A stretch of 64,000 bases of DNA, from NCBI RefSeq assembly GCF_003286085.1, contig NW_020825515.1, forward strand, positions 1 through 64,000, written 5' to 3'. This stretch comes from Drosophila persimilis. Its lineage: Eukaryota; Arthropoda; Insecta; Diptera; Drosophilidae. Position 1 is the stretch's first letter; every line of letters begins with the position of its first letter. A program made the position numbers and the translations under genes. Shown here piece after piece: positions 1 to 10,300 of this stretch. A model generated the notes under the pieces. The model was given only the letters and a program-made list of their open reading frames with translations. It had not been told where the DNA came from and did no database searches.

Positions 1-1
1 C

Positions 2-1954
2 ACAGGAAAAGCTGCATTTGGTATTGGAGGTGCCACACTTCACTCAATGTTTTCTTTACCTCTCAATCAATCCAACCATGCTTTTAAACAATTGGGTCCA
101 GATTTGTTAAATACCTTGCGTTCAAGATTTATTGATCTTAAAATTCTTATAATTGACGAAATTTCTATGGTCGGTGAAAAAATGTTTTCATATTTGGATA
201 TGCGTCTAAAACAAATATTTTCAAGGCCCGAGAGTCCTTTCGGTGGCATTTCTGTTATCGTGTTTGGCGATCTAAGGCAGTTATGTCCAGTAGGTGATCG
301 TTGGATATTCAAATCCTCATCAGGAGCGCATAATCCATACAGTGCGATAGTTGGCTCTAGTCTCTGGGATGGCTTCAAGTTTTTCGAACTTACAGAGATA
401 ATGCGACAGCGAGATGACCAACCTTTTGCAACCGCACTAAATAACATGGCATCGGCCGTAATGACGTCAGAAGATATTCAATTGCTTAGGGACCGAATAG
501 TTCACGGCAGTGAAGCACCAACAGATGCGATCCACTTATTTTATAGCAATAGCGAGACAGATAAGTACAATAAGGAGAAGCTATCATCGATTATGACTGC
601 AGAATATACTTCAATAGCTTTAGACTCCATCAAAGCCGAGCATCTTAACCCAGACATCAAAACAAAATATCTGGACTCTGTTAAGAGTTTCAAAACTTCG
701 AATACACAAGGCTTGTGCACTTCATTGGTTCTCAAAACCACGGCTAAATATATGATGACAGTCAATGTAGATACATCAGATGGTCTTGTTAACGGAGCCA
801 CTGGTGTTTTAATGCAGATAGATCTCAGCTCATCCAATACTCCCGAACTTCTTTGGATACATTTTCTCGAGGAAAGCGTAGGAGTTAACGCACGGTCAAA
901 GCGCAGCCATAGTAACGAATCTTCTTGGACCCCAGTTCAGAAAACTACAAAAAGTTTTCAATACCATCAAAATGAACAAGTTACTATTGACCGAAAACAG
1001 TTTCCGATTGTAGCTGCTGAAGCTATAACTATTCATAAGAGTCAGGGAGCAACATACAGCAAAGTGGTCGTCCACACTTCATCCAATATGCAAAAAGAAG
1101 CATTGTATGTAGCTTGTAGTAGGGCCACCAGTGCGAACGGACTTTATATCGTTGGACCACTCATTCCTTCGAGACCCAAGCGGGACTGTCCTGTCGCGAA
1201 AGAGATGGAGAACTTGCGTTCCGCTAAGTTACTTCACACCCACTTCGATTGTTTACTCAATCCGTCCGAATTAAATATTTTCTTCCATAATACGGAAAGC
1301 TTGCACTGCCATTTTATCGATGTCTGTTCTGATCAGCTAATGCTCAAATCTTCTATTTTGTGCTTCGTTGAGGCTTCCACATACTCTAATGAAGCTTATA
1401 ATATTCCTGGCTTTTCCACAGCAGTTGCGGTTAGATTGCCAGTCCGTAGCCAGCGGAGCTAGACCGAAAAGAGGCATTCTAATATTCGTTAGGAATGAAC
1501 TTTTGAATCATTGTAGTATTATTGAAAGTAATCGATATTATGCGGATTCCGGGAACTTAGCATCTCCAGTGTTCGAGTATGCTTTGTTTAAGTACAAATC
1601 TGTCGGTTTTATTGTTATTTACAGAACCCCCACGTATCCGTTGCGAAAGTTCGAAGCAGAATTTGAGGTCTTATTTCAACGGCATCCATTTTTAGATAGA
1701 AATTCCGTAGTGTTAGGAGATTTTAATTTATGCCTTCGTACCCTTCAGGTTGCTGTAAGAAAATTTATGAATTCCTTTCAGAAAGGAATTGTAGGTCATT
1801 GTTAGATTTGAACTCGTCCACAACCAATTGCGATACGCATATTGACTGGGCGTTTTCAAACATTTCCGATAGCAGGGCCACCGCGCGCACCTTTGAGACT
1901 ATCTATAGTTATCATAGTGGAATTTTAGTTAATGTTAGAGAGGCAGAAGACTAA
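2..1954 (+). pseudogene. Helentron Rep-helicase-endonuclease protein, C-terminal part, frameshifted
   Basis: The frame is open from base 2, so the N-terminal Rep part lies outside the window. Helicase motifs appear in order: TGKAAFG (end of Walker A), LIIDEISMV (Walker B), VFGDLRQLCPVGD (motif III), ELTEIMRQ (motif IV), TIHKSQGATYS (motif V) and ALYVACSRAT (motif VI). An endonuclease domain follows: ILCFVEASTYSNEAYNIPGF near 1350-1410, then after a frameshift near 1420-1440 RPKRGILIFVRN and VVLGDFNLCL, then after another shift near 1740 a C-terminal part ending at 1954. The product would unwind and cleave DNA for rolling-circle-like transposition. Two frameshifts make this copy unlikely to be functional. 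The ATG at 47 is only the first methionine inside the domain, not the true start. Confidence 0.85.
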
Positions 1955-2465
1955 ACTTTTTTGGTAATCAGGCATTAGTGTAAATATTTAATATTTTGTA
2001 TTATTTAGCCGTATTCTGAATTATATTAATTCTTTAGTCTTTACCTTTGTTAAACCTTTTTTATTTTTATCCGTTTTATTATTTTGTTAATTAAGTTAAG
2101 GTTGAAATAGTTTTATTATTAATCATTTCTATGTATGTATATAGGTATTCTTGTTAGTTTAGATATTTTTTATTTTTTATAAAGGATTGGAATCCTTTTT
2201 TTAAATTTTTGGGGAATATGGAGCTTAAAAATGCTTTTAAAAGCAGCTCAAGTCGACTCGTAGGTCCCCAAGATTATATTTTGGCTAGAGTGACCCCATT
2301 GCATCGTGATGGCCTCCCCGTGGTGTTCCCTGGGTACCAATTTAATGTATTAAATTGGGAGCTAATTCGAGCGGCGTTTACGTATAAAATATATTTTATA
2401 ACTTACATTCATGTATGTAGATCATAAGCTCACGTATATACTGACTGAGTACCGGGTATAAAGTA
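1955..2465 (+). other. Helentron 3' non-coding tail
   Basis: AT-rich DNA between the endonuclease stop and the terminal hairpin. A short open frame at 2209-2427 has no recognisable domain, and I do not call it a gene. The stretch around 2225-2340 is less AT-rich than its flanks. I cannot assign it. Confidence 0.5.
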
Positions 2466-2505
2466 GAGCCGCGGCCTTTGCCGCGGCTCACAACGTTCCC
2501 CCTCG
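2466..2505 (+). other. Helentron 3'-terminal hairpin and end block
   Basis: GAGCCGCGGC and GCCGCGGCTC form a perfect 10-bp stem with a CTTT loop, followed by ACAACGTTCCCCCTCG at the element end. The ISY-like copies have the same layout with a different stem sequence (GAGTTGC pairing with GCAACTC), so pairing is kept while the sequence differs. This is the expected 3' end signal for Helitron-type transposition. Confidence 0.85.
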
Positions 2506-3260
2506 TTTTACTTTATCAATGATCTTTTAACTTTACTGATAATAGAAATAGGCTCACCCTTTCTTCCAGTAATTAATGAGAGTATAGGGGAACAGTCCCC
2601 TATATGGTATATTATTATACATTTTTATCATCATTAATGTGTGCTCTGTGGCCCAGTAATGAATATGTAAGTGCACTAGCCCTGGTTCTTGATAACATAA
2701 CCGAATCTTATCATACAATGAAATGTGGTCGGGGCTATGTTTTCGGTACACACCGGTGGAAGTGCGACTACACTATCCCCGTGAGGCCGGCTGGAAACAG
2801 GTCCTGGCACGGTCATGTCTCTGCCAGGATGCTGGCGAATGGTAGTCGGGTGGAGAGAAGAAAACTCTCAGTGAAATTACCCCAATCCAAGGAGACACTG
2901 TTATATGCCGAGGGATGCATGGCCGGGGGGTGCCCGGTTTCCCGTTTTCGTCGGTTATATTCGTTTGGTGTCAGTAGGATCCAACTATCAATTAAGACAA
3001 AGTCATGCCTCGCAAATCAATTTAGCGTCGATCGTTGTCTGTGCATACGTATACACAACATCCATTCTTCAGAACTACAGCGGTGAAATTTTTCGTTTTC
3101 GCTTGTCACCATTGCTGTTCGTTGCTATTCTTGTGTGGTTTTCGTATACGCACCAGCCAAGCGACGATCTACCCTAAATTTGTCGGGTATATTGGTTTTC
3201 ACCTCGTTTGGTGAGTCAATATTTTTCGTTGTGAAAAAGGTAGCCCCAATTTATGTGATT

Positions 3261-3512
3261 TCAAAAGTAAATCGGTAAACTTTGTAATAGTGATAATCGG
3301 AGCCTGGCTGAATAATTAATAAATATAAGTTTTTGATCCGCCGTGCAGTCCTCTTGGTCGTCAAAGCGCCAGGAGGCTGATATAGAGTCCTTGTTCATGT
3401 CACTATTCCTCGCCACTGGGGCCGCTGATAACACACCATCCCCGCTGTCTATGGCGGGTATGCTATAGGCTATGTCAATGTCGAAGTGTCCAGAGCTGGA
3501 CAAGAGGCTCAC
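3261..3512 (-). pseudogene. Exon-like open frame in segment b, unknown protein
   Basis: An 83-codon minus-strand frame contains HFDIDIAYSIPAIDSGDG and a Ser/Asp-rich stretch. Upstream on the same strand is a candidate 47-nt intron (3563-3609) with a GTAAGG donor and a pyrimidine-rich tract ending in CCAG. The sequence recurs near 21360-21560 with small changes, and a 5' part recurs at 16262-16385. No domain is recognised. It may be an exon of the same broken gene as the frame at 3710-3838. Confidence 0.35.
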
Positions 3513-3562
3513 TTTGAGTCATTTGCCACCGAACGTTTGATGCTGTGACTTCTGCTTTCGAT

Positions 3563-3609
3563 CTGGAAAAAGTTAAAGAATGATCAGGGGATCTGCTAAT
3601 CCTCCTTAC
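3563..3609 (-). other. Candidate short intron in segment b
   Basis: On the minus strand this segment begins GTAAGG and ends in a T-rich tract plus CCAG, 47 nt long, close to the shortest Drosophila introns. It lies between two exon-like open stretches. The call rests on splice-site resemblance only. Confidence 0.35.
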
Positions 3610-3709
3610 AAAGTTAATTTAATGCGTGATCGGGTCATAGTCCATGGCACGGCACATGTGTAATCATATTTAGGAATGCCAGAAATTCTTCAGTTACAAA
3701 GGTTCAGGG

Positions 3710-3838
3710 TTAACTGGTCCGAAAAGCGGGGGAAGAATATTTTCTGGGGGCCGACAATCGAGCTCCTCTTCGCTGCTCCTTACCTCTAGATCCATTCCCG
3801 AGTCGTTGAACAGCTGAGCGTGCTTTATTTAGCTTCAT
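3710..3838 (-). CDS. Small basic open frame in segment b, unknown
   Basis: A 42-codon minus-strand frame starts MKLNKARSAVQRLGNG and is rich in Arg, Lys and Ser. It is preserved in the second b copy near 21820-21950. It lies about 360 bp downstream, on the same strand, of a perfect Motif 1 core-promoter sequence (4193-4203). A potential GTAAGG donor sits inside it after the codons for SR, so it may be the first exon of a longer gene. I do not recognise the protein. Confidence 0.35.
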   Translation of the reverse strand: MKLNKARSAVQRLGNGSRGKEQRRGARLSAPRKYSSPAFRTS

Positions 3839-4192
3839 CGTGTCGACCTATTGAACAGATACGTCTGCAAGATGCGCGTCATGATTTTCCTTTAGTCCAG
3901 CTGTTTTCGTAATCAAAAGAGTATATCACATTTCTAAGGCAGTGAATCGATTTCTTTGAAATTTATGATTTTGAATCGTTTCTACAATATTTACATTTTG
4001 CTAATGGTAACGGCTACGGCTACTGTCCCCACTCGTTCCAAATGGGGGGCTGCAAGGCCCTTTCATTCAAATTCAAAATCCGCCTGCTGTGAAATTGCAG
4101 TGAAACAAGGTATGTTCGAATGTTCACCAAGGTATTGCCTGTTTTTTCCCATGAAAATTACTGCTCATTTTTTTCGTTGCAGGGGAGAGCAG

Positions 4193-4203
4193 CAGTGTGA
4201 CCG
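4193..4203 (-). promoter_or_regulatory. Motif 1 (M1BP-type) core-promoter element
   Basis: The minus strand reads CGGTCACACTG, an exact fit to the Drosophila core-promoter Motif 1 consensus YGGTCACACTR. It is conserved in the second copy at about 23362-23372. It would drive minus-strand transcription into segment b. Confidence 0.5.
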
Positions 4204-4210
4204 TCTAACC

Positions 4211-4260
4211 ACTAACCATACAGTATAGTGTATGGTTACAGTATGGTTAGTGGTCTAACC
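4211..4260. repeat. 50-bp palindromic insertion present only in copy 1
   Basis: The other copy (about 23370) reads directly from CCGTCTAACC to CTCCGAAATA. Here 50 extra bases are inserted, bounded by the repeat GTCTAACC. They contain inverted copies of ACTAACCATAC, related to the natural palindrome at about 4349-4378. This looks like a templated duplication from the nearby hairpin. Confidence 0.6.
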
Positions 4261-4800
4261 CTCCGAAATACCGCAAATATACCGATGAAAAACCAAACTT
4301 ATCCCATTTAAGCGCCATTTATTTAAACAATATAACAACTTGAGTTAAACCACTAACCACACTGTATGGTTAGTGTTTAATCCGCGGAAAATAATACTGT
4401 TTGTAAATTATTTTTGTAGATCCATCCTATCCTTCCCCTTTACTTGCAAAAAAAACCACGATATCTTCCACCATCTATGCTGAACTACTTCAGTGGAGTT
4501 TATTTTAGTACAAGCTGGTCGATAATGGGTTAATCGTTCTCTGTCCAATCATATTCCTCGATTTTGACCGACACCCCTAAACACATAATTTTATCTGATT
4601 GATGAATAACTTTTCTACAAGATTGGCCAATTTTGAGGACGCCTTTCTATTGTATTGTTTATAAAATAATATTTAAGCAAAAAAGGTTAAAGCATAAAAC
4701 GTAAATGAGCATAAAGTGAAACGTAAGTGAAATGTTACGCTTATTTACTTTAATTAGTATTAAAACTCTGTTTTCCAAGCTGATTTAAATCATTACTAAT

Positions 4801-5127
4801 TCAATTTACTATTTCAAATAGAGACTGTTTCGGTAATATGTACTTGTAAAAACAATAATAAAATCTAAAATATGAATGCTTCAATGCTAAAAGAGATCTT
4901 AGTTGGTAAACATTCCCCGAATGTAAACAAAGTTCGGTTAAAATTCTCGACCAACGTCGTAAAAAGTCGCTCGATTTCTCGCTCCCCCCGCCGTCTAGCA
5001 AGGTGTATAGATCGCTCTCATCCTCCCACTCCCACTCTTCCTCGCTATATTCCTCCCACTCGTCCGCGCTGACTTCATATGACATTTTATAGTGGATAAT
5101 CAAATACGGTTTATCAAGGTCAGTCAT
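4801..5127 (-). CDS. Acidic open frame in segment c, unknown protein
   Basis: A 108-codon minus-strand frame starts MTDLDKPYLIIHYKM and has a strongly acidic middle (EEYSEEEWEWEDESD). A TTTTAG acceptor-like site directly precedes the ATG. The second copy (23922-24218) differs by a 30-nt in-frame deletion of an acidic repeat, so the frame survives. This is mild evidence of coding history. The C-terminal third may be intronic or UTR read-through. No family is recognised. Confidence 0.4.
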   Translation of the reverse strand: MTDLDKPYLIIHYKMSYEVSADEWEEYSEEEWEWEDESDLYTLLDGGGSEKSSDFLRRWSRILTELCLHSGNVYQLRSLLALKHSYFRFYYCFYKYILPKQSLFEIVN

Positions 5128-5189
5128 CTAAAACAAAGTACGGAAGCACAAATTGAGACTTTAGGGATGTCAAAAAATTGTCAAAAACC

Positions 5190-5372
5190 AGTCAACGCAA
5201 AGTTTACAAAAAACTGAAACAAGCAATCCATGCCCCCAAAAACCCCAAATGTCAAATTCGATGTCGTATGACACTGCTGGAAAAATATCAGTATAGTTCG
5301 GAGCGTCCGGAGTTAAACACACAAAAATAAAATTTAAAATTTTTAGAAATATTTATTTTGGATTAATTTATT
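5190..5372. repeat. Left inverted-repeat arm at the end of segment c
   Basis: This stretch includes AAGCAATCCATGCCCCC and AAATATCAGTATAGTTCGG. It is the imperfect reverse complement of the start of segment f (about 19050-19250), so segments d and e lie between inverted repeats of roughly 200 bp. Other c copies carry the arm at about 24300-24470. The arrangement could be a TIR-bearing or foldback element. No target duplication could be proven. Confidence 0.55.
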
Positions 5373-5848
5373 TGTTGAGACAACGAGCTTTTTCGCTGAC
5401 TATGATTGTTCAATAATTTCACAAATTATTAATTTCCGAAAACGTTATAAATTTTATTATAGGTATTTTGTGTGTTGAGGGTGGCCGAAGATGCCAGAGC
5501 CTTTTACAATAGTATTAGAGTGACACACTTGGATGAGGCAAGCGAGCCGATCTCGAGCCAAAGTAATAGATTGGGGACAAAAAGGGTCTGTTCTCCAACT
5601 ATATCAAGCGGTAACTGCTAGAGCAGGCGCAGCTGCTGACGGCTTAGCGACGGCATAGGAAAGAAAAGATAACAAGAGCGAGCATAGATAAGAATAGATG
5701 ATTAAATGAGAGCATGTTGCTGAGCGAGCATAGATAAAGCTACGCTTACGTTACGTTAGTTTAGTATAATGACCAAAATAGAAAAGAAGGTGAATTGATA
5801 GGCAATAAAACAATGGTATAAAATTTACACTCGGGCTTCGCCCGAACA
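5373..5848 (-). repeat. BEL A 3' LTR (left)
   Basis: 476 bp, beginning TGTTGAGACAACGAG and ending GCCCGAACA as written on the plus strand. It matches 12856-13331 throughout by eye. Confidence 0.92.
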
Positions 5849-6916
5849 TACTCCCCCCGTGGAAGGATCCATGCCTTTCACCTCATCTCGGAGAGGCAAT
5901 AGACATAGTTTTGCAAGTGCTCTTCGGCTAACACCTGTAGCCATCCTGATCAAGGCGACTCGAGATACGCCATCAGCTCCTGGGATGAGCTCGAGGATTC
6001 TCGCTAGAGGCCACTTCAGAGGAGGGAAGTTCTCGTCCTTAACAAGAACGACATCATTGACGTGAAGCTCAGGATTCCGGGTGCGCCACTTCGTTCTTTC
6101 TTGAAGACTGGTTAAATACGATTGGCGCCAGCGAGACCAAAAGATTTGCTGAAGCTGTGTGACCTTCTGCCAACGGTCCAAGCGATCGACGTTTAAATGA
6201 ACCAAGTCAGGCTCCAAGAAGGTTGTGATAGGGGCGCCAACTAGAAAATGGCTGGGCGTGAGTACATCGAGATCTGCAGGGTTCTCTGAAAGAGGAAACA
6301 ATGGCCTTGAATTAATGATTGCACAGATATTGCACGCGAGAGTGCGCAGCTCATCAAATCCAAGAAGCGAGGATCCGAGGGCACGTCGAAGATGATGCTT
6401 AGCAAGCTTGACTGACGCCTCCCACAATCCTCCAAAATGTGGCGATCTAGGAGGAATGAAACGCCAATCGATGCAATCGTTGAGACAAGCTTGATGCACG
6501 GCTTCTTGATGACTGTCGCTTAGGAATAGCGACTTAAGTTCCGCCAGTTCGTTCCGCGCTCCAACAAAATTTGTGGCATTATCTGACCAAATACGAATCG
6601 GTCTTCCACGGGTGCAAATGAAACGGCGAAGAGCAGAGAGGAACGCAGATGTTGTAAGATCCTTCACAAGCTCGATGTGAACCGCCTTGGTGGAGAAGCA
6701 TATAAAAATGCTCATGTAGCACTTTAGTGGGGGCCGGTTTCGAACTTCTGATTTATACAGGAACGGACCGCAATAGTCCACGCCGGTAACTAAAAATGCA
6801 CGAGATTCGCTGACTCTGTCCACCGGAAGATCTGCCATTATTTGCTCGAGAGTTCGAGGCTTCACTCTAAAGCATCTGACACACTTTTGGATTACGTGTG
6901 CTACGGTCTCTGGCAT
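5825..6916 (-). pseudogene. BEL A duplicated integrase fragment
   Basis: This is a second copy of the integrase C-terminal 360 codons of the pol frame at 7352-8440, offset by 1527 bp, with very few differences (for example 5972 against 7499). It retains VTGVDYCGPF, IWSDNATNFVG and HFGGLWEASVKLAKHH, covering the core catalytic residues. It starts abruptly at a palindromic junction and has no gag, PR or RT. It arose by rearrangement of the same element and is not a separate gene. Confidence 0.85.
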
Positions 6917-7025
6917 CTTCGGCCACCCTCAACACACAAAATACCTATAATAAAATTAATTTCCGAAAACGTTATAAATTTTATTATAGGTATTTTGTGT
7001 GTTAAGGGTGGCCGAAGATGCCAGA
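6909..7025. repeat. 49-bp inverted repeat at the duplication junction in BEL A
   Basis: 6909-6957 and 6977-7025 are reverse complements with about one mismatch and a 19-bp spacer. The left arm is an inverted piece of LTR (GGCCACCCTCAACACAC) fused to integrase sequence. The right arm is the same LTR piece in normal orientation. The shape fits a strand-switch during reverse transcription or repair. Confidence 0.8.
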
Positions 7026-7375
7026 GCCTTTTACAATAGTATTAGAGTGACACACTTGGATGAGGCAAGCGAGCCGATCTCGAGCCAAAGTAATAGATTG
7101 GGGACAAAAAGGGTCTGTTCTCCAACTATATCAAGCGGTAACTGCTAGAGCAGGCGCAGCTGCTGACGGCTTAGCGACGGCATAGGAAAGAAAAGATAAC
7201 AAGAGCGAGCATAGATAAGAATAGATGATTAAATGAGAGCATGTTGCTGAGCGAGCATAGATAAAGCTACGCTTACGTTACGTTAGTTTAGTATAATGAC
7301 CAAAATAGAAAAGAAGGTGAATTGATAGGCAATAAAACAATGGTATAAAATTTACACTCGGGCTTCGCCCGAACA
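6951..7375 (-). repeat. BEL A partial third LTR
   Basis: Matches LTR positions 5424-5848 at a fixed offset of 1527 bp and lacks the first ~50 bp. It differs from the outer LTRs at least at GTGTGTTAAGG, where they have GTGTGTTGAGG. Confidence 0.88.
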
Positions 7376-10300
7376 TACTCCCCCCGTGGAAGGATCCATG
7401 CCTTTCACCTCATCTCGGAGAGGCAATAGACATAGTTTTGCAAGTGCTCTTCGGCTAACACCTGTAGCCATCCTGATCAAGGCGACTCGAGACACGCCAT
7501 CAGCTCCTGGGATGAGCTCGAGGATTCTCGCTAGAGGCCACTTCAGAGGAGGGAAGTTCTCGTCCTTAACAAGAACGACATCATTGACGTGAAGCTCAGG
7601 ATTCCGGGTGCGCCACTTCGTTCTTTCTTGAAGACTGGTTAAATACGATTGGCGCCAGCGAGACCAAAAGATTTGCTGAAGCTGTGTGACCTTCTGCCAA
7701 CGGTCCAAGCGATCGACGTTTAAATGAACCAAGTCAGGCTCCAAGAAGGTTGTGATAGGGGCGCCAACTAGAAAATGGCTGGGCGTGAGTACATCGAGAT
7801 CTGCAGGGTTCTCTGAAAGAGGAAACAATGGCCTTGAATTAATGATTGCACAGATATTGCACGCGAGAGTGCGCAGCTCATCAAATCCAAGAAGCGAGGA
7901 TCCGAGGGCACGTCGAAGATGATGCTTAGCAAGCTTGACTGACGCCTCCCACAATCCTCCAAAATGTGGCGATCTAGGAGGAATGAAACGCCAATCGATG
8001 CAATCGTTGAGACAAGCTTGATGCACGGCTTCTTGATGACTGTCGCTTAGGAATAGCGACTTAAGTTCCGCCAGTTCGTTCCGCGCTCCAACAAAATTTG
8101 TGGCATTATCTGACCAAATACGAATCGGTCTTCCACGGGTGCAAATGAAACGGCGAAGAGCAGAGAGGAACGCAGATGTTGTAAGATCCTTCACAAGCTC
8201 GATGTGAACCGCCTTGGTGGAGAAGCATATAAAAATGCTCATGTAGCACTTTAGTGGGGGCCGGTTTCGAACTTCTGATTTATACAGGAACGGACCGCAA
8301 TAGTCCACGCCGGTAACTAAAAATGCACGAGATTCGCTGACTCTGTCCACCGGAAGATCTGCCATTATTTGCTCGAGAGTTCGAGGCTTCACTCTAAAGC
8401 ATCTGACACACTTTTGGATTACGTGTGCTACGGTCTTTCGGCCACCGATTGGCCAGTACGTTTGACGAATGATGGCTAATAGCGACTGGGGTCCAGCGTG
8501 AAGGTGCTTTTCGTGTAAGTGCCGTATCAGAGCAGAAGTGATGGAATGATTCTTGGGCAATATTATGGGATGCCGTGCTTCAAAGTCCAAGGTAGAGTTT
8601 TTAAGACGCCCTCCAACTCGAAGCAAACCGCAATCATCTAAAAATGGCGAAAGAGAGGCGATCGAGCTTGAAGCCTTGATGTCCTTTCGCGTTTCCAGGG
8701 CTCTTATTTCAGTGGATAGACGAGATTGTTGAGTAAGACGAATAAGCAGTTCGGTTCCCAAACGCAAGTCCTCCACAGTTATTCCAGACTTTCGTCGATG
8801 AATGAATTTGCATACATACGCAAAAATTCGTTGCATTTTGGGGAAGGAATTTACAAACTTTGATTCTTCCACCAAATATCTTGACGCGCAGTTTGTAATT
8901 AGTATGGTTTTTCGTACCTCCAAAACCGGCTCTGGAAGAGCAGGTGTACTTGGCCATTGATCCTTACTGGCTGTCAAGTATGTAGGTCCATACTTCCAAA
9001 GATGAGAATTGATGAGCTCAGCTGGTAATGATCCTCGAGAAAGCATATCGGCAGGGTTTAGATCAGTTGGCACGTGCAGCCAAGACATTCCAGATGTGAG
9101 TTCCTGAATAACAGAAAGTCTATTAGCGACAAATACATTGAAGTTGGATGGTTGATTCTTGATCCAAGCCAAAACGACTGTGGAGTCACACCAGCAATAA
9201 TAAGAGCACTTGAAGTTCATCAAAGACACTTCATGCATAAGCTGAGCGAGTAGCGCTGCACCACATAATTCCAACTTGGGTATTGTGATAGTCTTCAGTG
9301 GCGCTACACGAGATCTGGAAGATAGAAGATTTTCCTTGACTCCATTGTCGCCTTGCGAAACAGCGTAGATGCAAGCTCCATAAGCACTCATGCTAGCATC
9401 ACAAAATCCATGCATTTCAAGGTTGCTGCTTCGAAGGAAAGATAGGCGCGGGAAAGAAATTTGTTGCATAGAGTCAAACTGCTGAATAAAGTTGATCCAA
9501 GTTGTGCGTAAGGAGACTGGCAGACTTTCATCCCAATGAAGCTTTTCTTTCCACAGCTGCTGTAGAAATATTTTTGCTTTAGTAATAACTGGCCCTATAA
9601 GTCCGAGTGGATCATAAAATCGTGCAATAGTTGACAATACAACTCGCTTAGTTGGTTTCGAAGGGACTTGATTGGGACAGAATGAAAATAATAGCTCATC
9701 CGAAGTGGGATTCCATGCTAAACCTAGCGTCTTGGTTACATCGCTGCCATCAGTAAATTTAACAAATGTTTCCCTATCTTCATGGGGTGTTTGATCGAGT
9801 ACATATGTATCGTTGGAACACCATTTTCTGATCTTGAAATTTCCTTTGGCTAATAGTCCTGACACCTGGCGAATTATTTCCAGCACCTCATTTGTAGTAT
9901 CTCCCCCCGTTAGCAAATCATCCACGTAAAAGTCCCGCAGCACAACTTCAGAGCCAATTGGATATGACGAACTCTCGTCTGCCGCTAGTTGGTGCATAGA
10001 ACGGACGGCCAGAAATGCTGCTGGTTTCGTTCCATAGGTCACGGTATCCAGCTTGAATGTCCTTAGCTCCTCGAGGGGTGAGTCACGCCACAGTATGCAC
10101 TGCAGAAAACTATCTTGGGGCGAGACACGGACGCATCTATACATTTTACAAATGTCACCAGTCAATGCTATACGAAAGGTACGAAATCGAAGAAGAGTCG
10201 TAACTAACTTTGGCTGAATTGTTGGGCCTGACATCAATATATCGTTGAGGGAATATCCTGTAGATGTACAAGCGGATCCGTCGAAAACTACTCGGAGTTT

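Larger units (their letters stand above)
1..2505 (+). mobile_element. Helentron (Helitron superfamily), 3' part
   Basis: The element is cut by the left window edge. It carries a PIF1-type helicase followed by an endonuclease/exonuclease/phosphatase domain, the domain order of Helentron-type RepHel-EN proteins. About 550 bp of AT-rich non-coding DNA follows. The 3' end is defined by a 10-bp perfect stem (2466-2489) and the terminal block ACAACGTTCCCCCTCG ending at 2505. The next bases, TTTTACTTTATC, continue array sequence that is uninterrupted at about 19507-19520, so 2505/2506 is a real insertion boundary inside a T-run with no target duplication, as expected for Helentrons. The terminal block is shared with all ISY-like copies in this window. 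Confidence 0.85.
2506..5372. repeat. Array copy 1, segments a-b-c
   Basis: This is the only stretch where a, b and c run together without an ISY insertion, so it serves as the reference empty site. The sites that ISY copies occupy elsewhere are the T-runs near 3090 (used at 20094) and near 4170 (used at 22228). It ends at the BEL A target duplication TTATT (5368-5372). Confidence 0.8.

Noticed and set aside
2604-3177. Plus-strand frames in segment a (also 19719-20142, 31048-31471)
   Set aside because: They run through non-coding-like sequence, are interrupted in different ways and show no domain.
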